Notes under the pieces: model-generated
Seen by the model: the letters and a program-made list of their open reading frames with translations, nothing else
Told to the model about the DNA's origin: nothing
Database searches by the model: none
Source: Halomonas huangheensis
GTDB taxonomy: Bacteria; Pseudomonadota; Gammaproteobacteria; Pseudomonadales; Halomonadaceae
Assembly (NCBI RefSeq): GCF_001431725.1
Contig: NZ_CP013106.1
Location: 2,294,001 to 2,358,000 of the forward strand
Direction: 5' to 3'
Length of the DNA: 64,000 nucleotides
Program-made: the position numbers and the translations under genes
Shown here: in pieces, positions 44,845-53,140 of the stretch
Position numbering within the stretch: position 1 is the stretch's first letter
How the letters are laid out: every line of letters begins with the position of its first letter

Positions 44845-45782
44845 GCCACCCGATCATCTTTGATACCGACCCCGGCGTTGATGACGCTCAGGCCATTGCC
44901 ATCGCCCTGCGTCATCCCGAGATCGAACTGCTCGGTATGACCACGACCTTTGGCAATGTTGATGTCGAGACAGCCACCCACAATGCCCTGCTACTGGCTC
45001 AGCTCGCCGGCGATGATATTCCTGTCGCTCAGGGTGCCGCCTGCCCCATGGTCAAACCGCGCCACCCGGCTCCGAAACACATTCACGGCGATAATGGACT
45101 GGGTAACATCGAGCTACCGGAAGTGACCGGTCAGGCTGACCCTCGCAGCGCAGCGCAGTTCATTGTCGATACCGTCAATCAGCGCCCAGGCGAAGTTACC
45201 CTCGTCGCCGTTGGCCCTCTGGGGAATCTTGCCGCAGCACTGCAACTTGATCCGGCCATTACCGGCAAGGTCAAGAATGTCATCGTCATGGGCGGCTCGA
45301 TTCGCGAAGGCGGCAATGTGACTCCTGTCGCAGAAGCCAACATCTTCAATGATGCGCATGCCGCCCAGCGAGTGCTGACCGCCGCCTGGCCGCTGACCCT
45401 GGTGGGCCTGGACGTCACTCATCGCTGCGTGCTCACACCAGCACACATGGCCCGCATAGAAAGCGCCCAGGGTAAATTGGGCAAAGTCCTGGCTGGCAGC
45501 TATGCCTTCTACCGCGAATTCTATCGAGGAGCGTTGGGCATTGATGGCTGCTGCCCTCATGACAGCGTGGCACTTGCCTGGCTGGTCAAGCCCGAGCTAT
45601 TTACCACGGCGCAGGGCCACCTGCATGTAGTTACAGAAGGCGCTGCTGAAGGCCAGACGCTCTTCGCGCCCATGGGCCGAAAATTCATCGAAGAACGCTG
45701 GTCCATGACTCCGGAACAAACCGTGTGCCTGGACGTGGATGGCGAAGCTGCCAGCAACTGGATCGCAGATACGCTCTCCTGA
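44841..45782 (+). CDS. Ribonucleoside hydrolase (inosine-uridine preferring type)
   Basis: 313 aa calcium-dependent nucleoside N-ribohydrolase. The metal-binding N-terminus DTDPGVDDAQAIAIAL (about 8-23), HGDNGLGNIELP, VAVGPLGNLAAAL, the NIFNDAHAAQRV segment (NxEND-like) and GCCPHDSVALAWLV with the catalytic His-Asp are all visible. It splits ribonucleosides to base and ribose. GTG at 44841 has AAGGAG 6 nt upstream and overlaps the ribokinase stop. Confidence 0.9.
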   Translation: MSHPIIFDTDPGVDDAQAIAIALRHPEIELLGMTTTFGNVDVETATHNALLLAQLAGDDIPVAQGAACPMVKPRHPAPKHIHGDNGLGNIELPEVTGQADPRSAAQFIVDTVNQRPGEVTLVAVGPLGNLAAALQLDPAITGKVKNVIVMGGSIREGGNVTPVAEANIFNDAHAAQRVLTAAWPLTLVGLDVTHRCVLTPAHMARIESAQGKLGKVLAGSYAFYREFYRGALGIDGCCPHDSVALAWLVKPELFTTAQGHLHVVTEGAAEGQTLFAPMGRKFIEERWSMTPEQTVCLDVDGEAASNWIADTLS

Positions 45783-45828
45783 CCCCCAGGACGCGTAACG
45801 CAGCAGCCCCCTTCAAGCAGCTCTACCT

Positions 45829-45869
45829 GAAACACCACCGCCAGCCCGGAAGGCTGGCGGTGGTGTTTC
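45829..45869. terminator. Bidirectional terminator between nucleoside hydrolase and acylphosphatase genes
   Basis: GAAACACCACCGCCAGCC and its perfect 18-bp complement around CGGAA. Confidence 0.9.
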
Positions 45870-45887
45870 AATGGAACAAAAGCAGAC

Positions 45888-46157
45888 TCAGCCCACCGTA
45901 AACTCGGTGGGGGGATTGTCGAGGCTCACAGCAACCACTTCCACCGCAGTTACCTGAGCAAGATCAGAACCCTGCCATAACCATTGAGCCATCTGTTCAA
46001 CGCATGGCTGGTCACCACACAGCAGTACTTCGACACGTCCATCATCAAGGTTGACCGCATAGCCCGTAACACCGAGCTGCCGGGCCTGTTCACGAGTTGT
46101 CCAGCGGTAGCTGACCCCTTGTACTCGTCCACTGACCAATGCCTTGACGCAATACAT
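45888..46157 (-). CDS. Acylphosphatase
   Basis: 89 aa small ferredoxin-fold enzyme that hydrolyses acyl phosphates. The phosphate loop with catalytic Arg18 is GRVQGVSYR, and the catalytic Asn36 lies in GYAVNLDDGRVEV. GGAGG lies 5 nt before the ATG at 46157. The start lies 11 nt from the yihY stop, so the two are co-transcribed. The cellular role is unclear for the family. Confidence 0.92.
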   Translation of the reverse strand: MYCVKALVSGRVQGVSYRWTTREQARQLGVTGYAVNLDDGRVEVLLCGDQPCVEQMAQWLWQGSDLAQVTAVEVVAVSLDNPPTEFTVG

Positions 46158-46168
46158 TCCGACCTCCC

Positions 46169-47287
46169 TCAATGTTCACGTGGCACAGTCTTATTGCCCT
46201 CCGAGGCCTCTGACCTCCTGTCCTGCTGAGTCTGATCCACGCTCTCTTCATTGAACTCGTCACCAAACTCACCACTTTCCTCACCAGACTCACCACTCTC
46301 CTCAGCAGCTTCCCGCTCGCGAAGACGATGTTCCTCATCGTATTGACGACGCTCCGCCGCCGAGAGCTCCTCTCGAGCACTGGCTTGATCAATGAGTTCC
46401 TGCTTGATCAACACTGCACTGTTGCGTGGAATTATGGGGCAACGACGCTGCAGTAGATGACATTTGGTGAAAGCAGCACCAAACAACAATATCAATGAGG
46501 AATAGTAGACCCACAGTAATACGATCACGACCGAACCCGCCGCACCGTATGTCGATGCGGTAGCCGTGTAGGCCAGGTAAGTGGCAATAGCCAGGCGTCC
46601 AATCATGAACAGCACTGAGGTGACGATGGCGCCAATGAGGACATCGCGCCAACGCAATACCACATCCGGCAGCACCCGAAAAATAGTCGCGAACAAGGCA
46701 GTCGTCACCGCCAGGGAAACAAGCACTTCCGCCGCTTTTGTCAGCAAACTGACGAAAGGTAGAATGTCGTGGGCTGCATTTAGCGCCGCTCTGACAAAGA
46801 CCCCCAACCCCACCGAGACCAGCAGAATAAATCCAATCGAAAGGACAATGGTCAGCGACAGCAGACGCTTCTTGATGAACAGAAACAGGCTATTACTGTT
46901 TGGTCTAGCGGCAACCCCCCAGATTGTATTCAACGAGAATTGCATCTGGCCAAACACGGTAGTCGCACCAATGGCCAGCGCCGCAAACCCCATCAGGGTC
47001 GGAAACAGCCCGGATTGGTCAATACTGGATTGTGCCACGGCCTGCTCAACGGCTCTCGCCGCCTCAGCCCCCATGGTTTCATGGAGCTGGGCGAATATCT
47101 GCCCCTGCGCGGCATCCTCCCCCAGCACCAGGCCGATGACCGTGACTGCAATAATGATCGTGGGCGCCAGGGAAAACAGCGTATAGAACGCCAGAGAACC
47201 TGCGTAACTGAAGGCATTTCGTTCCAACCATAACTGGATGGAATTACGTACGACATGCCACCAGAAAAGTACAATATCCTTGATCAT
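46169..47287 (-). CDS. YihY/BrkB-family inner-membrane protein
   Basis: 372 aa with six predicted transmembrane helices between about 30 and 275, including RNAFSYAGSLAFYTLFSLAP and GAIVTSVLFMIGRLAIATYL. It was once called ribonuclease BN, which is not correct for the family; the function is unknown. Residues after about 290 form a long charged tail with an acidic direct repeat (ESGESGEESGEFGDEF), longer than in most homologues. The acylphosphatase gene follows. Confidence 0.88.
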   Translation of the reverse strand: MIKDIVLFWWHVVRNSIQLWLERNAFSYAGSLAFYTLFSLAPTIIIAVTVIGLVLGEDAAQGQIFAQLHETMGAEAARAVEQAVAQSSIDQSGLFPTLMGFAALAIGATTVFGQMQFSLNTIWGVAARPNSNSLFLFIKKRLLSLTIVLSIGFILLVSVGLGVFVRAALNAAHDILPFVSLLTKAAEVLVSLAVTTALFATIFRVLPDVVLRWRDVLIGAIVTSVLFMIGRLAIATYLAYTATASTYGAAGSVVIVLLWVYYSSLILLFGAAFTKCHLLQRRCPIIPRNSAVLIKQELIDQASAREELSAAERRQYDEEHRLREREAAEESGESGEESGEFGDEFNEESVDQTQQDRRSEASEGNKTVPREH

Positions 47288-47476
47288 GGAGTTCCCTCAT
47301 CCGTTTTTCTGGCTACAGCATAACGAACCTGATCGCTGGTGGCTGCAAAACAAACAACTGCGCACATTGCACAGCCTATATGCCACCACCATAATGGCAG
47401 TGTCTTGAACTCGTGTGGTGCCTGGTGGCTCTGAAATACGATCAACTTACGCAAAACCACACATCTGGAGTACGGC

Positions 47477-48568
47477 ATGTCATCTGAGCAAGAGCCCACG
47501 CCGACGGACAGCGACTTCGACTGTCTGGTGTTTATTGGACGTTTCCAGCCGCCTCACTTCGGCCATCTGGCGGTAATCCGCGCAGCCCTGAAGCGTGCAC
47601 GCCAGGTGATCGTACTGGTCGGATCCGCATGGCAGGCCAGGTCATTACGTAATCCGTGGCGATTCGATGAACGTCGCAGCATGCTGCGCAGCGCATTCGA
47701 TGATGAAGACAATGCCCGTCTCGAGATAGTGCCCTTGCTGGATGCACTCTACAACGATGACGTCTGGGTTCATGATGTACAACGCAAGGTGCGTGACCTC
47801 GCACATCCGGAACATGCTCGTCTTCCGCGCATTGGTCTGATCGGCGCCAGTCGCGGCCAGTCCAGTTATTATCTGTCGCTCTTCCCTCAGTGGGAGTCGA
47901 TCAGTGTTCCGCTGGTCGAGGCAATCTCTGCCAGCCAGCTGCGCCAACGCCTGTTTCGCTCCGAAGCCTCGGCTATCGAGTATTTGAGTACCAATGCCGC
48001 GCACGATCTGCCACCACCGGTCGTGGCCAGCCTGCGTGATTTCATGCATGACCTGCCTTTCCGGCAACTGATTGAGGAGCAGCAACTGCTCGACCAATAT
48101 CGCTCGGCATGGGCACATGCCCCCTATCCGCCGATCTTCGTAACGGTCTGCGCAGTGGTGGTTCAGTCTGGGCACGTGCTGTTGGTCAGACGCACATCGG
48201 CTCCCGGCAAGGGGCTCTACGCGCTGCCGGGTGGGTTCATCAATGCTCAGGAAAGGTTGATGGATGCCTGCCTGCGTGAATTACGCGAGCGAATTCGTCT
48301 AAAGGTCCCCGAACCCGTGCTCAAGGGGTCACTCCGCGGTCAGCGCCTGTTCGATGAGCCCCATCGCAGCTGGAGAGGCCGTACTCTCGCCGAAGCGTTC
48401 TATTTCGCCCTGCGTCCGGATCAACAACTGCCGAAGATCAAATCAGTAAAGGGCGGCGACCACGCACGCTGGGTCCCCCTCGCCGAGCTGGAACCAGAAA
48501 GCCTGTTTGAGGACCATTTCTTCATCATCCAGAACTTCCTGGGCCTGCCGGCAGACCAACGCAGCTGA
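47477..48568 (+). CDS. Bifunctional NMN adenylyltransferase / Nudix protein (NadM-Nudix)
   Basis: 363 aa fusion. The N-terminal NadM-type adenylyltransferase (about 15-185) has VFIGRFQPPHFGHLAVIRAA and the ISASQLRQRL motif, making NAD from NMN and ATP. The C-terminal Nudix domain (about 200-350) matches the ADP-ribose pyrophosphatase partner seen in other NadM fusions. Its Nudix box reads GGFINAQERLMDACLRELRE then R, so the second metal-binding Glu of REUxEE is Arg. The kinase half looks intact and the hydrolase half is doubtful. GGAG lies upstream of the ATG. Confidence 0.88.
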   Translation: MSSEQEPTPTDSDFDCLVFIGRFQPPHFGHLAVIRAALKRARQVIVLVGSAWQARSLRNPWRFDERRSMLRSAFDDEDNARLEIVPLLDALYNDDVWVHDVQRKVRDLAHPEHARLPRIGLIGASRGQSSYYLSLFPQWESISVPLVEAISASQLRQRLFRSEASAIEYLSTNAAHDLPPPVVASLRDFMHDLPFRQLIEEQQLLDQYRSAWAHAPYPPIFVTVCAVVVQSGHVLLVRRTSAPGKGLYALPGGFINAQERLMDACLRELRERIRLKVPEPVLKGSLRGQRLFDEPHRSWRGRTLAEAFYFALRPDQQLPKIKSVKGGDHARWVPLAELEPESLFEDHFFIIQNFLGLPADQRS

Positions 48569-48605
48569 CGGGATTGAAGCGAGCCCCTTCGGCCAACGGG
48601 TAGGC

Positions 48606-49523
48606 TCAAGCCTCAAGGAAATCGCGCGGCAGCTTCATCATCTGCCGCCAGAGCTTTTCAACACCTGGCTTGTGGACCAACGAACAGCGGTACAGGCGAA
48701 TTTCCAGCGGCACATCCCAATTCTCTCCTCCTGCACGCACCACGCGGCCCTCATTGAGCTCCTGACGCAGACAGAAGTCTGGAATCCAGGCCATGCCCAC
48801 TCCCTGCATCATCATACCCTTGAGCCCCTCGGCCATGGCCGTCTCATAGACAGTGCGCAGGCGCATGCGCAGCGGGTCATTCTTCAGCAGCATGCGTACA
48901 CTGCGGCCGAGGAAAGCCCCCTGGGTATAAGCAAGATAAGGCAGTGGATCACTGCCTTCCAATGAGAACATCGGTTTGCCCTGCTCATCCGGTAGACAAA
49001 CCGGAATCATCTTGACACTACCGATGGAGAACGAGGGAAACACCTCAGCATCCAGCTGCATGCTCGCGTACGGATCGTAATAGGCAAGCATCAGGTCGCA
49101 ATTGCCTTCACGCAGAACATGGATCGCCTCACCAACATTCATGGCAATCAGCCGAGTCGGTAGCTCGCCCAGCCCTTTCTGCAGACGCGATATCCAGGGT
49201 GGGAAGAAGCTCAACGCCAGTGAGTGGGCGGCAACGATATCCAATGCCTCGTTGGCCATGGACAGTCCACGCAGATGGCCAAGTGATTCGTTGAGTTGCT
49301 CGACGACATTGCGTGCCGTTACCAGGAACAGCTGTCCTTGTGGGGTCAGATCAATCGGCGTGGTCGAACGATCCACCAGCGTCACGCCTACCGCCTGCTC
49401 CAGCGACCTGATTCGGCGGCTGAACGCCGGCTGAGTCACATGCCGTTGACGTGCCGAAGCAGAAAAACTGCGTGTATTGGACAAGGCCACAAAGTCTTCC
49501 AGCCATTTGGTCTCGAGATTCAC
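48606..49523 (-). CDS. LysR-family regulator (HypT-like), second copy type
   Basis: 305 aa. N-terminal winged helix MNLETKWLEDFVALSNTRSF through QPAFSRRIRSLEQAVGVTLV, then a LysR effector domain with AAHSLALSFFPPWISRLQ and a C-terminal RLYR segment. It resembles E. coli HypT over the whole length more closely than the LysR at 16383 does. GTG start with GAGGAG 5 nt upstream. It lies between the convergent nadM gene and cls, with no obvious partner gene. Confidence 0.87.
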   Translation of the reverse strand: MNLETKWLEDFVALSNTRSFSASARQRHVTQPAFSRRIRSLEQAVGVTLVDRSTTPIDLTPQGQLFLVTARNVVEQLNESLGHLRGLSMANEALDIVAAHSLALSFFPPWISRLQKGLGELPTRLIAMNVGEAIHVLREGNCDLMLAYYDPYASMQLDAEVFPSFSIGSVKMIPVCLPDEQGKPMFSLEGSDPLPYLAYTQGAFLGRSVRMLLKNDPLRMRLRTVYETAMAEGLKGMMMQGVGMAWIPDFCLRQELNEGRVVRAGGENWDVPLEIRLYRCSLVHKPGVEKLWRQMMKLPRDFLEA

Positions 49524-49690
49524 TACCGCTCCTCGCAGTGCACACTGGTATTCCAGCGGGATATTATGCCTGTAACATCTCCGCCATCGAAGGCTGAGTA
49601 TTCAAGCACACCTCTTTTAACCAGCTACTCAGGGAGTTTCCTGTGCTTGCTGCGCTCAAGAGCCCTTCTACGCCCTGAGCATTCCAACGC

Positions 49691-49726
49691 TGTACTCACT
49701 GTACTGGGTTGTACTCACTGTATTGG
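49691..49726. repeat. 19-bp tandem duplication
   Basis: TGTACTCACTGTACTGGGT (49691-49709) followed by TGTACTCACTGTATTGG (49710-49726). It lies in the LysR-cls gap, overlapping the extreme end of cls. Confidence 0.8.
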
Positions 49727-51133
49727 AGCCAATAGATAGGCTCCGCGTGAAATCAACTTGCGCCACAGTGGGCGCGCACGCAGCTCCTGGAGCGTCACTT
49801 CGCGACAGTTGCTCAGATCTACCTCGAGCATCTCCGCCACCTCTGCAGCAAAATCAGCATCCGCCACGAGAGCGGTGATCTCGAAATTGAGCCGAAAGGA
49901 ACGATTATCGAGATTGACAGTTCCGACACTGGCCGCCTCCTCGTCGATCAACATGACCTTCTGATGTAGAAATCCCGGAAGATATCGGTATACCCGAACT
50001 CCGGCCTTGAGCATTGCCGGCAGGAAAGCGAAGGCCGACAGGAACACCAGCAAATGGTCGGGCCGCTCCGGAATCATGATTCGCACATCAACACCACGCA
50101 TCGCGGCCAGGCGCAACGCATCCTGCACGCCTTCGTCCGGCACGAAATAGGGGCTGGTCACCCACAAGCGTTGATTGGCACTATGGATCAGGTGCTGTAT
50201 CAACAGGCTGGCGGTTTCCTGAGGGTCTGCCGGGCCGGATGGCACTATCACCACGCGGCGTCCCACCTCTTCAAAGGGCAGCGGCTGCCAACTCAAGTTG
50301 AGCATGGAGCCGGTAGCCCAGTGCCAGTCTTCCCAGAAGGCTTCCTGAAGGCCCAGCACACTAGGCCCCATCAGTTTGAGATGAGTGTCACGCCAGGCAC
50401 CATGGCGTTTGCTCTGACCAAGATACTCGACACCAACATTGAGGCCACCCAGCCACCCCTGCTGTCCATCGGCAACAAGAATCTTGCGATGATTGCGGAA
50501 GTTGAGTTGGAAGCGATTACGCCAACCGCGAGAGGAATGAAAGGCACTAACCTCGATGCCCACGTTACGAAGGTCCTTGAGATAGCCATCGCTCAACTGA
50601 TGGCTACCGATTTCATCATACAGAAAATACACTCGAACCTTGCGGCGCGCGGCTTTGACCAGGTGAGTCTTGAGTCGCCGACCCAGCTCATCATTACGCA
50701 CGATGAAGAACTGAATCAGAATGTATGACTGGGCTGCGTCGATACCAGCAAAAAGGCTATCAAAGGCGGCCTCGCCGTCGACGAGAAGTTCGGTCTGATT
50801 CCCTCTGGTCAAGGGCATCATGGCCAGCTTCTCAACTGCTCGGATATCCGGGTCTTCATTCTTGACCACGTGCGAGTCGAAGCGGTCACGATAGCGCTGC
50901 AACACTCGGCGCAGTACGTTATCACGCTGGCCTCGAGCCGAGACATAACCGTAGAAGCGAGGACGACCGAATATCCAGTATGCCGGAAGTGCTAGATAGG
51001 GCACCGTCACCAGAGAGATGATCCAGGCAATTGCCCCCTGGGAGGTACGACTGGACATCAACGCCAGCACAGCCGACAGAGCTCCGCCTGCATGCATCAG
51101 AAAAATGACCAATCCAAACAGCCATGCGGCCAT
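49715..51133 (-). CDS. cls: Cardiolipin synthase
   Basis: 472 aa inner-membrane phospholipase-D-type enzyme that condenses two phosphatidylglycerols. Two N-terminal hydrophobic helices (about 3-28 and 33-55) precede two HKD motifs: HRKILVADGQQGWLGGLNVG (about 223-242) and HQKVMLIDEEAASVGTVNLD (about 393-412). The spacing and RSFRLNFE after the second motif fit ClsA. GGAG lies 7 nt before the ATG. Raised cardiolipin is a common osmotic response in halophiles. Confidence 0.94.
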   Translation of the reverse strand: MAAWLFGLVIFLMHAGGALSAVLALMSSRTSQGAIAWIISLVTVPYLALPAYWIFGRPRFYGYVSARGQRDNVLRRVLQRYRDRFDSHVVKNEDPDIRAVEKLAMMPLTRGNQTELLVDGEAAFDSLFAGIDAAQSYILIQFFIVRNDELGRRLKTHLVKAARRKVRVYFLYDEIGSHQLSDGYLKDLRNVGIEVSAFHSSRGWRNRFQLNFRNHRKILVADGQQGWLGGLNVGVEYLGQSKRHGAWRDTHLKLMGPSVLGLQEAFWEDWHWATGSMLNLSWQPLPFEEVGRRVVIVPSGPADPQETASLLIQHLIHSANQRLWVTSPYFVPDEGVQDALRLAAMRGVDVRIMIPERPDHLLVFLSAFAFLPAMLKAGVRVYRYLPGFLHQKVMLIDEEAASVGTVNLDNRSFRLNFEITALVADADFAAEVAEMLEVDLSNCREVTLQELRARPLWRKLISRGAYLLAPIQ

Positions 51134-51220
51134 TGCCTATCTCCATCGTCCTTGTGAGGTTTGCAGGAGGCACCGCCTCGATCCACTCCAGGCCCAACCG
51201 AACCAGCATACTCGGAAACG

Positions 51221-51250
51221 CAACGACCCCGCTACCGAGCGGGGTCGTTG
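51221..51250 (-). terminator. Terminator of the fumarase gene
   Basis: CAACGACCCCGCT, ACCG, AGCGGGGTCGTTG: perfect 13-bp arms about 70 nt past the fumarase stop. Confidence 0.75.
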
Positions 51251-51318
51251 TACATACGGTCAGGTGAGCGCAATGAATGATGCGGGCTGACCAGTGGGCC
51301 TGGATAGCACCCGGGAAC

Positions 51319-52824
51319 TCACGCCGTCTGCGCGATGATCTCCTTCCACTTTGCCGGACCAGTCTGGTGCACGGACGTACCCTGACTATCGACCGCCACA
51401 GTGACCGGCATGTCCTCGACTTCAAACTCGTAGATCGCTTCCATTCCCAGGTCTTCGAAACCTACGACACGCGAAGCCTTGATCGCCTGGGATACCAGGT
51501 AGGCTGCACCACCCACGGCCATCAGATAGACCGCCTGATTGTCGCGAATTGCCTCGATGGCCAACGAGCCGCGCTCAGCCTTGCCGACCATCCCCAACAA
51601 ACCCGTCTCTTCGAGCATGGTCCGCGTGAACTTGTCCATACGCGTCGCGGTCGTCGGGCCTGCCGGACCCACAACTTCATCACCCACCGGGTCAACCGGG
51701 CCAACGTAGTAGATGAAACGCCCCTTGAGGTCCACCGGTAGGCTTTCCCCCTTGGCAAGCATGTCGATCATACGCTTATGTGCAGCATCACGACCGGTCA
51801 GCAATTTACCATTGAGCAGCAGAGTATCGCCCGGCTGCCAGGTCTTGACCTCTTCAGGCGTGATTTCGTCGAGATTGACACGCTTGACGTTGTCGCCAGC
51901 CTCGCGAGTGATTTCCGGCCAATCCTCCAGGCGCGGAGCCTTGAGTGCGGCAGGCCCGGAACCATCCAGAGTGAAATGCGCATGTCGGGTTGCTGCACAG
52001 TTGGGGATGATCGCCACCGGCTTGTTGGCCGCGTGTGTCGGGTAATCCTTGACCTTGATATCCAGCACGGTGGTCAAGCCGCCCAAGCCCTGAGCGCCAA
52101 TACCACTGCTGTTGACCTTGTCGAACAACTCCAGGCGCAGCTCCTCGGCACGATTGGAGGCACCGCGAGCCTGCAGGTCTTGAATATCAATCGGATCAAG
52201 CAGTGCTTCCTTGGCCAGTTCCATGGCCTTCTCGGCAGTACCACCCACACCAATTCCCAGCATGCCGGGCGGACACCAGCCAGCGCCCATCTTCGGCAAC
52301 TGCTCCATGACCCAATCGACCACCGAGTCGGAAGGATTGAGCATCGCGAATTTGGACTTGGCCTCGCTACCACCGCCCTTTGCTGCCACGTGCACTTCAA
52401 CGCTATCGCCCGGCACCAGCTTGTGGTGAATCACCGCTGGCGTGTTGTCACGGGTGTTCTGGCGCTTGCCGTCTGGATCGGCCAGCACCGAAGCACGCAG
52501 CACGTTGTCGGGGAAGTTGTAGGCGCGGCGTACGCCTTCATTGATCATATCGTCGAGGCTCATTTCGGCCTCGAAGCGCACGTTCATGCCAACATGCACA
52601 AAGACCGTCACGATTCCGGTGTCCTGACAGATCGGGCGATGACCCATGGCACACATGCGCGAGTTGATCAGAATCTGTGCGATCGCATCCTTGGCCGCCG
52701 GGTTCTCCTCACGCTCATACGCCGCCGCCATGGCGTCGATGAAATCCTTGGGGTGGTAATAGGAAATGTACTGTAGAGCGTCGGCGACGCTCGTGATGAG
52801 GTCGTCCTGGCGAATCACGGTCAT
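51319..52824 (-). CDS. Fumarate hydratase, class I (iron-sulfur)
   Basis: 501 aa TCA-cycle enzyme converting fumarate to malate. The alpha domain has HRPICQDTGIVTVFV and AGWCPPGMLGIGVGG, and IIPNCAATRHAHF supplies the third cluster Cys. The C-terminal beta domain shows NGKLLTGRDAAHKR and YYVGPVDPVGDEVVGPAGPT. AAGGAG lies 6 nt before the ATG at 52824; 17 upstream codons are discarded. Being oxygen-labile, it is usually backed by a class II enzyme elsewhere. It is monocistronic. Confidence 0.95.
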   Translation of the reverse strand: MTVIRQDDLITSVADALQYISYYHPKDFIDAMAAAYEREENPAAKDAIAQILINSRMCAMGHRPICQDTGIVTVFVHVGMNVRFEAEMSLDDMINEGVRRAYNFPDNVLRASVLADPDGKRQNTRDNTPAVIHHKLVPGDSVEVHVAAKGGGSEAKSKFAMLNPSDSVVDWVMEQLPKMGAGWCPPGMLGIGVGGTAEKAMELAKEALLDPIDIQDLQARGASNRAEELRLELFDKVNSSGIGAQGLGGLTTVLDIKVKDYPTHAANKPVAIIPNCAATRHAHFTLDGSGPAALKAPRLEDWPEITREAGDNVKRVNLDEITPEEVKTWQPGDTLLLNGKLLTGRDAAHKRMIDMLAKGESLPVDLKGRFIYYVGPVDPVGDEVVGPAGPTTATRMDKFTRTMLEETGLLGMVGKAERGSLAIEAIRDNQAVYLMAVGGAAYLVSQAIKASRVVGFEDLGMEAIYEFEVEDMPVTVAVDSQGTSVHQTGPAKWKEIIAQTA

Positions 52825-52966
52825 GACTGACTCCTTGGATGGGTCGGGCGAGCCCGTTTCTTTGCGGCGGAACACCGGCTTGTCGGGCTTTCAAGGTGCA
52901 GTATTGTACCCCATTCGAATCGACTCGACAGGTTCGAAGCAGCCGAGGCTTTCTGTACCCACAAAC

Positions 52967-52984
52967 AAGATAACGGTATAAATA
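52967..52984. repeat. 18-nt dispersed motif, copy 2
   Basis: AAGATAACGGTATAAATA, identical to 43765-43782, about 143 nt upstream of the fumarase start and in the opposite orientation to that gene. Confidence 0.7.
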
Positions 52985-53047
52985 TCGATAACCCCAGCGT
53001 TGCACGGCTAATTACGCGGCGGCCACCACAACCATCCCACAGCAACA

Positions 53048-53085
53048 ACGACAAGGGCTTCGCCCTTCGGCGAAGCCCTTGTCGT
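53048..53085 (-). terminator. Terminator of the tct carboxylate operon
   Basis: ACGACAAGGGCTTCGCC, CTTC, GGCGAAGCCCTTGTCGT: perfect 17-bp arms about 55 nt past the tctA stop. Confidence 0.8.
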
Positions 53086-53140
53086 CATCCTGCCAATGAT
53101 TACCACCGCATCCACGCAGCAGCGACTGTCCGTGTGCCGA

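Noticed and set aside
51778..52776. A 332-codon plus-strand frame
   Set aside because: Antisense to the class I fumarase gene; His-rich composition is a codon-bias artefact.
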